This document shows, piece by piece, positions 31,982 through 39,929 of a stretch of DNA of 64,000 bases. Position numbers and translations under genes: made by a program. The first letter of the stretch is position 1, and each line of letters begins with the position of its first letter. The notes under the pieces were generated by a model that was not told the origin of the DNA, did not search any database, and worked only from the letters and a program-made list of their open reading frames with translations. The stretch covers positions 1 to 64,000 of the forward strand of contig DASUJY010000048.1 in the NCBI GenBank assembly GCA_036279015.1. Reading direction: 5' to 3'. Origin of the DNA: DATEOR01 sp036279015. GTDB lineage: Bacteria; Actinomycetota; Thermoleophilia; Gaiellales; Gaiellaceae.

Positions 31982-32191
31982 CTAACCCTCGGCCGCGCTC
32001 CCGTCGTCGTCGAGCGGCACGTAGTACGTCGGCCCGCGATTCGGCTCGCGCGGCGGGGCCGGCTCGACGCGGGCGCTCACGAGCTGGAACCCGACGGCCT
32101 GCGCAGCCTCTTTCAGACGCCGAAGGTCGCCTCCTGCGGTCTGCACGCTCTCGGACGTGAAGTGGAAGCAGACGTCGACTTTCAGGTTCAA
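31982..32191 (-). CDS. Short hypothetical protein downstream of tRNA-Pro
   Basis: 69 residues from TTG 32191, starting three bases past the tRNA-Pro 3' end. The sequence KVDVCFHFTSESVQTAGGDL, RRLKEAAQAVGFQLVSARVE and a C-terminal acidic DDDGSAAEG looks like a small alpha/beta domain, not random translation. The frame is open through the tRNA, which has no meaning for coding. No ribosome site; may be translated from a message processed at the tRNA 3' end. Weakly supported. Confidence 0.4.
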   Translation of the reverse strand: MNLKVDVCFHFTSESVQTAGGDLRRLKEAAQAVGFQLVSARVEPAPPREPNRGPTYYVPLDDDGSAAEG

Positions 32192-32193
32192 GG

Positions 32194-32268
32194 TCGGGAC
32201 GGCCGGATTCGAACCGGCGGCCTCCGCGTCCCAAACGCGGCGCTCTGACCAGGCTGAGCTACATCCCG
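32194..32268 (-). tRNA. tRNA-Pro(UGG)
   Basis: 75 bases on the minus strand: acceptor CGGGATG with CGTCCCG (one G-U), D arm GTAGCTCAGCCTGGTCAGAGC, anticodon stem CCGCG-TTTGGGA-CGCGG with anticodon TGG, T arm CCGGTTCGAATCCGG, discriminator A; CCA not encoded. The C1-G72 pair is typical of bacterial tRNA-Pro. Confidence 0.95.
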
Positions 32269-32315
32269 TGCGTTCCCAGTGTAGAGCGTAAGCCGCCCGG
32301 ATAACCTCGGCGCCC

Positions 32316-33290
32316 TTGGTCGATGCGCCCCTCACCGTCCGCGAGCTCGGCGCCGAGACCGTCACTCGCACGCGCTCCGCGCTCGGCTACGCCCTCGTCA
32401 TCTCGGCGGTCGCGCTCTGGTCATTGAACGCGACCGTGGCGAAGATCGTCGTCGACTCGGGGGGGATGACGGCGCTTCGGCTCGCCGAGGTGCGGGGCAC
32501 GGGGGCCGCCGTCGTGCTCTTCCTCGCCGTCGCCGTCTGGCGCCCGCGGAGCCTGCGCGTTTCGCTCCGCGAGGCCGGCTACCTGGCGCTCTTCGGCGTC
32601 TGCGGGCTCGCCTTCGTCCACTTCTTCTACTTCACGGCGATCACGCGCCTCGAGATCGGGATCGCGCTCGTGATCGAGTATCTGGCTCCCGTCCTCGTCG
32701 CGCTCTGGGCCCGGTTCTTCGTCCACGAGCCGGTGCGCCGGCGCCTCTGGGTCGCGCTCGCTCTCGCGCTCACCGGCCTCACGCTCGTCGCGGAGATCTG
32801 GAGCGGCGGCGGCGCCCTCGACGGTGCCGGCGTGGCGGCCGCACTCGCGGGCGCCGTCGCCTACGCGCTCTACATCCTCATGGCCGAGCACAGCGTGCGC
32901 GGCGGCCGCGACGTCTACTCGCTCCTCGCCTGGGGCTTTCTCTTCGCAGCCGTCTTCTGGGCGGTCGTCCAGCCCTGGTGGAGCTTCCCGACGGGAATCA
33001 TGACGGCGGACACGTCTCTGCTCGGGCGCCTCGAGGGCTTCGACCTCCCCGTCTGGCTCCTGATCGCCTACATCGTCCTGCTCGGCACGGTCGTCCCCTT
33101 CATCCTCATGATCACCGCGCTCCGCCACATTCCCGCCACGCGCGCAACCGTCGTCGCGATGCTGGAGCCGGTGCTGGCCGCGCTCGTCGCCTTCGCCTGG
33201 CTGGGCGAGGAGATCTCAGGCACGCAGATCGCCGGAGGCCTGCTCGTGCTCGCCGCGATCGTCCTTGCGCAGACCGCTCGTGCGGATTGA
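32316..33290 (+). CDS. EamA/DMT-family transporter
   Basis: 324 residues with ten helices in two EamA repeats (ALGYALVISAVALWSLNATVAKIV and GVAAALAGAVAYALYILMAEHSV). Glutamate-containing ends as in RhaT/YdcZ-type exporters: TRLEIGIALVIEYLAPVLVALWARFF and TRATVVAMLEPVLAALVAFAWLGEE. Exports or imports an unknown small metabolite. TTG 32316 has TAACCT (32302-32307) eight bases upstream, fitting a leaderless start. Divergent to tRNA-Pro. Confidence 0.88.
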   Translation: MVDAPLTVRELGAETVTRTRSALGYALVISAVALWSLNATVAKIVVDSGGMTALRLAEVRGTGAAVVLFLAVAVWRPRSLRVSLREAGYLALFGVCGLAFVHFFYFTAITRLEIGIALVIEYLAPVLVALWARFFVHEPVRRRLWVALALALTGLTLVAEIWSGGGALDGAGVAAALAGAVAYALYILMAEHSVRGGRDVYSLLAWGFLFAAVFWAVVQPWWSFPTGIMTADTSLLGRLEGFDLPVWLLIAYIVLLGTVVPFILMITALRHIPATRATVVAMLEPVLAALVAFAWLGEEISGTQIAGGLLVLAAIVLAQTARAD

Positions 33291-33353
33291 CTCTAACAAA
33301 GGCCTTACGTTGTCCAAAAAGTCTGAGTTCATCTGTTTGGGATCCTGCCGGCC

Positions 33354-33800
33354 GTGCGCAGGACCCCCCACGGGCGCATGCTGGTCGTCTCGTTGTTGGC
33401 CGCGCTGCTGATAGGCGCTCTCTGGCCGGCCCCGGCCGTCGGAATGACGAGAAGCGAGGGAAAGCTCCTGCGGGCGATGAACTCGACGAGGAAGGCGCAC
33501 GGGCTCCATCGCCTGAAGAGCGGCGACCGGCTCCACCACGCGGCGAAGAGCTGGGCGGTCCATCTGAGGCGCAACGACACCTTCTACCATCGCTCGCTGC
33601 CGAGCGGGCAGTCGGAGAACATGGGCTGGCTCACCTGCCGGCGCCACTGGGCCAAGAAGCTCGTGGGGATGTGGCTCGCGAGCCCGACGCACCGGGTGCA
33701 TCTCCTCGACCGCCACGCGCGCGCCGTCGGAGTCGGCGTCTCGAAGGGCCACTACCTGGGCTACTCGTGCGTCCGCCTCGCCGTGACGGACTTCCGCTAG
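33354..33800 (+). CDS. Secreted CAP-domain (SCP/PR-1-like) protein
   Basis: 148 residues. N-terminal signal peptide RRTPHGRMLVVSLLAALLIGALW-PAPAVG; then a compact CAP domain: LLRAMNSTRKAHGLHRLKSGDRLHHAAKSWAVHL, FYHRSLPSGQSENMGW (His and Glu of the CAP cavity) and WLASPTHRVHLLDRHARAVGVGV. Two Cys at LTCRR and YSCVR may bridge. CAP proteins are extracellular; bacterial ones have unknown targets. GTG 33354 gives the charged n-region; ATG 33378 would shorten it. Confidence 0.85.
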   Translation: MRRTPHGRMLVVSLLAALLIGALWPAPAVGMTRSEGKLLRAMNSTRKAHGLHRLKSGDRLHHAAKSWAVHLRRNDTFYHRSLPSGQSENMGWLTCRRHWAKKLVGMWLASPTHRVHLLDRHARAVGVGVSKGHYLGYSCVRLAVTDFR

Positions 33801-33810
33801 CCGGCAGGCG

Positions 33811-34251
33811 CTAGACGCTTCCGATCAGGGCGCGGAGCTCCGCGAGCTTCTCCGCCCGCAGGCCTTCCCGCTCGCCGCGCGAGACGGCGTCCACGACGTC
33901 CTCCACGAGGTCGGCCAGCTCGACGGGGTTGAACGGCTTCGTGATGTAGTCGAGGCCGCCGACCCCCAGGCCGCGGGCGCGGTCGCGAATGTCCGCTCTC
34001 GCCGTCAGGAAGATGATCGGGATGCGCCGCGTCGCCTCGTCCTCGAGCAGCTGCTGTGCCACGTTCCAGCCGTCGAGGCCCGGCATCATCACGTCGAGGA
34101 GGATGGCGTCGGGCCGCTCGCGCCTCGCAATCTCGAGACCGGCCCTTCCGTCGGGAGCCTCGAGCACGGTCGACCCCTCCGCCTCGAGGTTGACGCGGCA
34201 GAGGAGCCGGATCGGCTCCTCGTCGTCGACCACGAGGACGGTCAGCGCCAT
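33811..34251 (-). CDS. Single-domain response regulator
   Basis: 146 residues, receiver domain only: VLVVDDEEP, phospho-Asp in ILLDVMMPGLDGWN, Thr in FLTARAD, Lys in DYITKPFNPVEL; the last 20 residues form an extra helix. ATG 34251 shares one base with the TGA of the kinase gene (TGATG), so the kinase and regulator are coupled. Related to the regulator at 9900-10331. Confidence 0.92.
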   Translation of the reverse strand: MALTVLVVDDEEPIRLLCRVNLEAEGSTVLEAPDGRAGLEIARRERPDAILLDVMMPGLDGWNVAQQLLEDEATRRIPIIFLTARADIRDRARGLGVGGLDYITKPFNPVELADLVEDVVDAVSRGEREGLRAEKLAELRALIGSV

Positions 34252-37200
34252 CAGACCGTTGCCTCCTCGGGAGTCGCCTCGACGGAGCCGGCGCTCGCCA
34301 GCGGGAGCTCGAAGACGAAGGTCGAGCCCTGGCCTTCCTTGGACTCCACCCAGATGCGGCCACCCATCGCAAGCAGAAGCCCGCGGGCCAGGAAGAGGCC
34401 GAGGCCGGTCCCCTGGAGTGCGGTCGCGGCGCTGTCGGCGCGGTAGAACTTGGAGAAGATGCGCTGGCGGTCGCCGTGGGGAATCCCGATCCCCTGGTCG
34501 GAGACGCGCACCTCGGCGCTCTCCGCCCGGCGACGCGCCGAGATCACGACGCGCCCGCCCTCCGGCGAGAACTTGACCGCGTTGTCGACGAGGCCGAGGA
34601 GAACCTGGGAGAGCTTCTCGCGGTCGGCCTCGACGAGGATGCCTCCGTTCTCGACGTCGAGCTCGAACTCCCGGCGCCCTGCGTGCTCCTGCACCCTGTC
34701 GACGACCTCTGCCGCCACCGCGCCCACCTCCGTCTCCTCCAGGTGGAGCTGAAGCGTCCCGGTCTCCAGGCGGGCGACGCTCAGCAGGTCGTCGACGATG
34801 TTGATGAGCCGCTCCGACTCCGAGGCGATGTAGCCGAGGAAGGTCGCACGCTCGCTGTCGGAGAACTCGACGTCGCCGCGCATGAGCGTCTCGGCGAAGC
34901 CGTAGATGGACGTCAGCGGCGTGCGCAGCTCGTGCGAGACCGTCGCCACGAAGTCGGACTTCATCTGCTCGACCGCGCGCTCGCTCGAGACGTCCCGGAA
35001 GGCGAAGATCCGCCCGCCGACCCCGCCGTCGGCATCGAGCATCACGGCCTCGCTGACCGAGAGCCACACCTCCTTGTCGCCGACCTGGATCGAGACCGCC
35101 CGCTCGCGTCCTTCTCCGCCGCCGGCGAGGTCCCGCTGGAGGACGTCGGCGACGCGGCGGCCGAGGGCCTCGGCTGCGGGGACGCCGCTGATCTGCTCCG
35201 CGGTCGCATTCCAGAGCACGATGTCGCCCTCGCGGTCGACGGCGACGATCCCGTCGGCGATGTTGGCGAGGATCGCCTCGCTGCGCTCCTTCTCCTCCGC
35301 GACGCGCTCGTAGAGCTCGGCGCTCGAGAAGACCGCCGAGGCCGTCGCGGCGAGCGCGGCGAGCGCCTGCACCTCGTCGTCGCGCCACGTCCGCACGTTC
35401 GCGTCGTAGACCGCGAGGACGCCGTTGAGGCCGCCGCCGTGCAGCAGCATCGGGACGGCGATGCACGCGACCATCCCGTTCGCCAGCAGCGGATCCTCGT
35501 GCGCGAAGCGCGGTGTCTCCCTCGCGTCCGCGAGCGCGAGCGGCGCCCGCGACTGCGCGGCGATTCCCGCCGGGCCGGCGGCGGAGCTCGAGCGCTCCTG
35601 GAGCATGCGCTTCGTGCCCGGCCCCCAGGCCGCCCGCACGACGAGCTCGTCGTCCTCGAGCAGGCGCAGAACGGCCGCGTCGGCCTCGAGGAGGGCGGGC
35701 GCCTCCTGGACGACCTCCGCGAAGGCGGCCGCTGGGTCGAGCTTCGTCGCGAGCAGGCCGCCGAGATCGGCGAGCCGCTGGGAGAAGGTGTGCGCGCGGC
35801 GCTCGCCCTCGAAGAGCTCTGCGCGCTCCAACGCGCCTCGGGCAGCGCCGGTGAGGTGGCGCGCAAGCGCAAGGTCCTCGTCGGAGAACTCGCGCTCCTC
35901 GCGGAAGAGGACGACGACCGCGTGCTTCTGGCCTTGCGCGCCGAGCACGGGCGCCGACAGGAGCGAGCCGTAGCCGTGGCGGGCGAGAAGCCCGCGCACG
36001 TCTTTCCCGAAGCGGTCGTCACCGGAGAGGGACGACGACGAGAGGATGCGGCCCTCGTCGGCAGCTGCGGCAATCGGCGAGTCGTCCTCGGGTATCCCCG
36101 GCTCGAGCGCCTGCTCGAGGTCGCGGGGCAGCTCGTGAGAGCCGGCGAGGACGAGGCGCCCTCTCACCGACTCGAGGGCGAGCGCGGACGACCCTCCGAG
36201 CGCGTCGCAGGCGGCCTGGGCGAGCGCGTCGAGCGTCTGGGGCAGGGAGAGCGTCGAGCCGAGCACCTCCGCGATCCGGTAGAAGCCGCGCTGCACCTGC
36301 GTCTGGCGCTCTCGCTCCTCGAAGCTCTCGGCGTTGTGGAGAGCGAGCGAGGCGAGCCGCGCGAACGTGTCGAGGAGCTCGAGGTCGCTCTCGGCGAAGC
36401 GGTCGTGGTCCCGGGCGCAGACGCCGAGGATGCCCCGTACCTCGCCGAGCCAGGTGATCGGGGCGTCCATGACCTCGGCGAAGACCCGGTAGTCCTCCGT
36501 AGGGGCGGGATTCTCGGCGTGGGAGAAGTCGCGCTTGAGGAACGGTCGTCCCGTCGTGAGAACCCGCTCGAACGTGCCCTGCGGGGTGATCTCGCGCCCG
36601 ATGTTCCGCTCCGGAACCCCGAGCACGGCCTCGCAGCGGAGCACCGTGCGCCGCTTGTCGAAGATCCAGCAGTCGGCCGCGTCCGCCTCGAGCAGCTGGA
36701 CGACCTCCGTCACGAGGCGTTGGATGACCGCGGCGAAGCGAAGGTCGGAGGTCAGCACCTGACCCGCCTTGAGGAGCGCCGCCTGCTCCTGGAGACGCCG
36801 TTCGTTTTCCTGGAGGAGCCGGGCAGTGTGCACGGCGAGCCCGATCTCGCGAGCGACGGCCTCCGCGACAGCAATCTCGTGCGCGCTCCACGACGACGCC
36901 TCGGACCGATGGAGGCCGAAGACGCCGATCATCCGCTCGAAGACGAGGATCGGGGTCGCGAGCGCGCTACGGGAGCCGATCTCGAGGAGTGCCTCGCGCC
37001 CGCCGAGTGTTTCGCCCTCGAGGTCGGGGGAGGTGACGACGTCTCCCACGGCCACGGTGCGGCGCCCCCGTGCCGCGAGGTTGGAGACCGGCAGCCGACG
37101 GGCGGCCTCGCCGATCGGCCCGAGCTCGGGCAGGTGCCATTCGGCCTTGAGCGGCAAGTCCGCACCGGCCTCGCCGAGCCGGATGAAGGCCCGCGAGAGG

Positions 37201-38177
37201 CCGAGCGCCTCGCCGACCGCCGAAACCGCGACGGAGAGAACGGCGTCGAGGTCGAGCTCCGAGCGCACGCGCCGCGAGATGTCCGCGACGAGACGCTCGC
37301 GTTCGAGAGCCGCCTCGAAGGCCTCCTGCGAGGACGCCTGCCCGAGGGCGAGCGCGGTCTCGTTGGCGAGATCCTGCATGAGCGCGGTCTCGGAAGGCGT
37401 GAAGGTTCTCGGCTCGGCGCTGGCGACGACGAGCACAGCGGTGACGCTGCCCTCGGAGACAAGCGGAACGAACGCGGCGCTCCGGGCGCCGACCCGCCTC
37501 GCCAGCTCCTGGTTGACGTTCGGAGACGAATCGACGTCGAGGACGACGAGCGGCTCTCCCTTGCGCGCAACGGACACGATCGCGCTGCGCGGATAGTCGA
37601 GATCCAGCTCCACGGTCCGCCACCAGGCCTCGTCGACGCCTCGCGCGGCAAGGCCGCAGGCGCGACCGGCCTCTGCCTCCACGGTCGCGATCAGGGCCGT
37701 CCGGAGCCCGAAGACCGACTCGAGCTCGTCGAAGAGCCTGTTCGCCGCTTCGGCGCCGCTTCCGCCGCGCGTGAGCGCGCTCGAGAGCCGCGAGACCGCC
37801 TCGGCGCCGCGCCTCCGCTCCGAGGCCTCTTGCTCCGCCTCGTCGACGCGCGGAGCGGCGGAGACGAGCAGGTGCCGTTCCCCCCAGCGCCAGATGAAGA
37901 TCACGGCCGGGACGTACGCGAGCATGGTGAGCGCGAAGACCGGCCAGGGACTGAAGCCGCCGATGAATTCGTCGTCGCCGAGGCTCGCTCCACCCGCCAC
38001 GGCGGCGAGAGCGCCAACGAGCACGAAGACAAGCCAGATCCCGAGCCCGAGCCAGGAAAAGCGCCGGCGGCGACGCACGAGCTCGGGCGTCAGCGCAAGC
38101 GCGACGCCGAGGTAGAGCGCGGCGAGCACGAGGAGCGGAACGACCTCGAGCAGGATGACGCGATCATGGTGAGTCAC
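34251..38177 (-). CDS. Large sensor histidine kinase with five GAF domains and a PAS
   Basis: 1308 residues from GTG 38177. Three N-terminal helices (ILLEVVPLLVLAALYLGVAL, WLGLGIWLVFVLVGALAAVA, PVFALTMLAYVPAVIFIWRW), then five consecutive GAF modules (about 115-265, 280-455, 460-625, 630-795, 800-960), a PAS (about 970-1075), HisKA with FVATVSHELRTPLTSIYG and HATPase_c with NAVKFSPEGG, DQGIGIPHGDRQRIFSKFYR, GTGLGLFLARGL. The many GAF domains suggest integration of several ligands or redox/light cues. The frame is open to 38753, but upstream of 38177 it is Arg/Pro-rich non-coding. Followed by its response regulator. Confidence 0.9.
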   Translation of the reverse strand: MTHHDRVILLEVVPLLVLAALYLGVALALTPELVRRRRRFSWLGLGIWLVFVLVGALAAVAGGASLGDDEFIGGFSPWPVFALTMLAYVPAVIFIWRWGERHLLVSAAPRVDEAEQEASERRRGAEAVSRLSSALTRGGSGAEAANRLFDELESVFGLRTALIATVEAEAGRACGLAARGVDEAWWRTVELDLDYPRSAIVSVARKGEPLVVLDVDSSPNVNQELARRVGARSAAFVPLVSEGSVTAVLVVASAEPRTFTPSETALMQDLANETALALGQASSQEAFEAALERERLVADISRRVRSELDLDAVLSVAVSAVGEALGLSRAFIRLGEAGADLPLKAEWHLPELGPIGEAARRLPVSNLAARGRRTVAVGDVVTSPDLEGETLGGREALLEIGSRSALATPILVFERMIGVFGLHRSEASSWSAHEIAVAEAVAREIGLAVHTARLLQENERRLQEQAALLKAGQVLTSDLRFAAVIQRLVTEVVQLLEADAADCWIFDKRRTVLRCEAVLGVPERNIGREITPQGTFERVLTTGRPFLKRDFSHAENPAPTEDYRVFAEVMDAPITWLGEVRGILGVCARDHDRFAESDLELLDTFARLASLALHNAESFEERERQTQVQRGFYRIAEVLGSTLSLPQTLDALAQAACDALGGSSALALESVRGRLVLAGSHELPRDLEQALEPGIPEDDSPIAAAADEGRILSSSSLSGDDRFGKDVRGLLARHGYGSLLSAPVLGAQGQKHAVVVLFREEREFSDEDLALARHLTGAARGALERAELFEGERRAHTFSQRLADLGGLLATKLDPAAAFAEVVQEAPALLEADAAVLRLLEDDELVVRAAWGPGTKRMLQERSSSAAGPAGIAAQSRAPLALADARETPRFAHEDPLLANGMVACIAVPMLLHGGGLNGVLAVYDANVRTWRDDEVQALAALAATASAVFSSAELYERVAEEKERSEAILANIADGIVAVDREGDIVLWNATAEQISGVPAAEALGRRVADVLQRDLAGGGEGRERAVSIQVGDKEVWLSVSEAVMLDADGGVGGRIFAFRDVSSERAVEQMKSDFVATVSHELRTPLTSIYGFAETLMRGDVEFSDSERATFLGYIASESERLINIVDDLLSVARLETGTLQLHLEETEVGAVAAEVVDRVQEHAGRREFELDVENGGILVEADREKLSQVLLGLVDNAVKFSPEGGRVVISARRRAESAEVRVSDQGIGIPHGDRQRIFSKFYRADSAATALQGTGLGLFLARGLLLAMGGRIWVESKEGQGSTFVFELPLASAGSVEATPEEATV

Positions 38178-38354
38178 TGGGCACCGTGATGATAGGCGCG
38201 CCCCGCTCGGGCGTCGAGAACGGAATCTCGATTGCAAAGATGGGCCGAAGGACCTATTGGCACGGGCCCGATGCGACGGTAGCTTCCACGCCACTGGGCG
38301 ATGCGAACCGCGGCAGGTGTCCCTGGCCATGTAAGCCGCGGTGAGCAACTTGGG

Positions 38355-38393
38355 AAAGCCCGCCGCGCTTACCCCCCCGAGCGGCGGGCTTTT
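38355..38393 (+). terminator. Intrinsic terminator upstream of ispH
   Basis: Perfect 12-pair stem AAAGCCCGCCGC (38355-38366) and GCGGCGGGCTTT (38381-38392), 14-base loop, followed by T. It reads as a terminator on the plus strand, where no protein gene precedes it, and weaker on the minus. Confidence 0.75.
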
Positions 38394-38450
38394 CCGATCT
38401 CGGGGGCGGGACCACGACGATCGTACGGGCGCCGGTCCGGAAGACGTAAC

Positions 38451-38456
38451 TACACT
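38451..38456 (+). promoter_or_regulatory. -10 box of ispH
   Basis: TACACT followed after eight bases by GTG 38465 and three bases later ATG 38468. Gives a leaderless or near-leaderless ispH message, separate from the terminated transcript upstream. Confidence 0.5.
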
Positions 38457-38464
38457 CGTGAGCG

Positions 38465-39412
38465 GTGATGGAGCGGCTGGTCCTCGCCTCGCCCAGGGGC
38501 TATTGCGCCGGCGTCGAACGGGCAGTCGAAAGCGTGGAGCAGGCGCTCGAGCTCCATGGGGCGCCGGTCTACGTGCGCAAACAGATCGTGCACAACGCCC
38601 ACGTCGTCCGCGAGCTCGAGGCGCGCGGCGCGGTCTTCGTCCAGAGCGAGGCCGAGGTGCCGCGTGGTGGGATCGTGGTCTTCTCCGCTCACGGCGTCGC
38701 ACCGGCCGTGTACGAGCGGGCGCGCGGGCGGCGACTGCGCGCGATCGACGCAACCTGCCCTCTCGTCTCGAAGGTGCACGCCGAGGCGCGGCACTACGCG
38801 CGGCTCGGCTACACCATCTTCCTGATCGGCCACGCGGGTCACGAGGAGGTCGAGGGGACGACGGGAGAGGCCCCTGACTCGATCGTTCTCGTGGAGTCGT
38901 GCGAGCAGGCGCGGACGGTCTCGCCGCCGCAGCGCGAACGGCTCGCCTACCTCACGCAGACGACTCTCTCGGTCGACGAGACGGCCGAGATCGTCGACAT
39001 TCTCCGCCGCCGCTTCCCGGGACTCGAGGCGCCGAAGAAGGAGGACATCTGCTACGCGACGACCAACCGCCAGCGGGCGGTCAAGCGCCTCCTCGGAGCC
39101 GTCGACCTGCTGCTCGTGATCGGCTCGCGGAACAGCTCGAACTCGAACCGGCTCGTCGAGGTCGCGCGCGCCGGCGGGGTCGAGGCGCACCTGATCGAGG
39201 ACGAGAGCGAGATCGAAGAGGCCTGGCTCGAGGGCGTCGAGAGCATCGGTCTCACCTCAGGGGCCTCGGCGCCCGAATCCCTGGTGCGCCGGGTGGTCGC
39301 ATGGTTCCGGGAGCGCGGGGTCTCGCGGGTCGACACGCTCGACGAGCCCAGCGAGAACGTCTTCTTCAAGCTTCCGCGCGAGGTGCGCGCGGACGCGCTC
39401 ACCAGCTTGTAG
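38465..39412 (+). CDS. ispH: 4-hydroxy-3-methylbut-2-enyl diphosphate reductase
   Basis: 315 residues, last enzyme of the MEP isoprenoid pathway, making IPP and DMAPP. The three cluster-binding cysteines are in SPRGYCAGVERA (Cys14), IDATCPLVSKVH and EDICYATTNRQ; substrate His residues in VHNAHVV and FSAHGV; GHAGHEEVEGT and the Glu-containing TQTTLS are conserved. GTG 38465 or ATG 38468 both fit the -10 box. The 3' end overlaps the convergent gene by 14 bases. Confidence 0.96.
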   Translation: MMERLVLASPRGYCAGVERAVESVEQALELHGAPVYVRKQIVHNAHVVRELEARGAVFVQSEAEVPRGGIVVFSAHGVAPAVYERARGRRLRAIDATCPLVSKVHAEARHYARLGYTIFLIGHAGHEEVEGTTGEAPDSIVLVESCEQARTVSPPQRERLAYLTQTTLSVDETAEIVDILRRRFPGLEAPKKEDICYATTNRQRAVKRLLGAVDLLLVIGSRNSSNSNRLVEVARAGGVEAHLIEDESEIEEAWLEGVESIGLTSGASAPESLVRRVVAWFRERGVSRVDTLDEPSENVFFKLPREVRADALTSL

Positions 39413-39929
39413 CGCTCGCGCTCCCGGCGCGTTCGCCGGTGCGGCTGAAGAGGAGCACGTTGAAGCCGTCGGAGAGCAACGTCGCCACGAGCCGCCCGCC
39501 GTAGGCGAATCCGAGCCCACCACCGAACGCACCCGCGGGCACCCGGAATGCGCTCACGAGCCTGCCGCGCCGCCAGAGCTCGATCGCAGCCTCGGCGGGG
39601 TCCTTCGCGGGGAACCGGTAGACGGCGAGCGCGAGCGTGCCGTCGGGGGCCGTTGCGAGGTGCGAGATGTCGAGAGGCTCGCCCACGTCGTCGCCCGGAA
39701 ACGCCGCATCGACCGACGCGGCGCTCAGGTACTCGCGTCCGAAGCGAAGCACGCGGTTGCGGGTGAGGGGGCCGACCGCGACGTAGCCGGAGGAGGCTCT
39801 GTGCACCACCGGGGCCGCGGCGACATCCTCAGCAGGGAGCCGCACGTGCTCCTTCCCTTTTGGCCTGACCGCGTCTGCCGCCGCCACCGCGACGAGGACG
39901 ACGACTGCGGCGAGGACGAGGCGGCTCAT
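39399..39929 (-). CDS. Hypothetical exported protein downstream of ileS
   Basis: 176 residues. SRLVLAAVVVLVAVAAADAVRP is a signal peptide or anchor. The rest contains repeats of short strands (ISHLATAPDGTLALAVYRFP, GFAYGGRLVATLLSDGFNVLLF) like one or two blades of a beta-propeller, too short for a full one. Its ATG overlaps the ileS TGA (ATGA). Function unknown. Confidence 0.6.
   Translation of the reverse strand: MSRLVLAAVVVLVAVAAADAVRPKGKEHVRLPAEDVAAAPVVHRASSGYVAVGPLTRNRVLRFGREYLSAASVDAAFPGDDVGEPLDISHLATAPDGTLALAVYRFPAKDPAEAAIELWRRGRLVSAFRVPAGAFGGGLGFAYGGRLVATLLSDGFNVLLFSRTGERAGSASATSW

Larger units (their letters stand above)
38178..38464. other. Structured non-coding stretch between kinase and ispH
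   Basis: 287 bases without a gene. It holds the 19-base motif ATGGGCCGAAGGACCTATT (38240-38258), a CCGCGG-closed element with an inner CAGG/CCTG hairpin (about 38309-38342), and then the intrinsic terminator at 38355-38393. A plus-strand transcript of about 150 bases ending at the terminator would be a small RNA or an ispH leader. Confidence 0.5.

Noticed and set aside
34476..38189. A 1237-residue open frame on the plus strand opposite the histidine kinase
   Set aside because: Arg/Asp/Glu/Gly-rich translation with no domain, no ribosome site; the antisense of a well-conserved kinase. Common in GC-rich DNA.
38230..38395. Known riboswitches or housekeeping RNAs (c-di-GMP type I, cobalamin, ZTP, SRP RNA, tmRNA, RNase P)
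   Set aside because: Conserved cores of each were sought by eye (for example GCAAAGCC, GGAAGCAGC) and only short chance matches were found.
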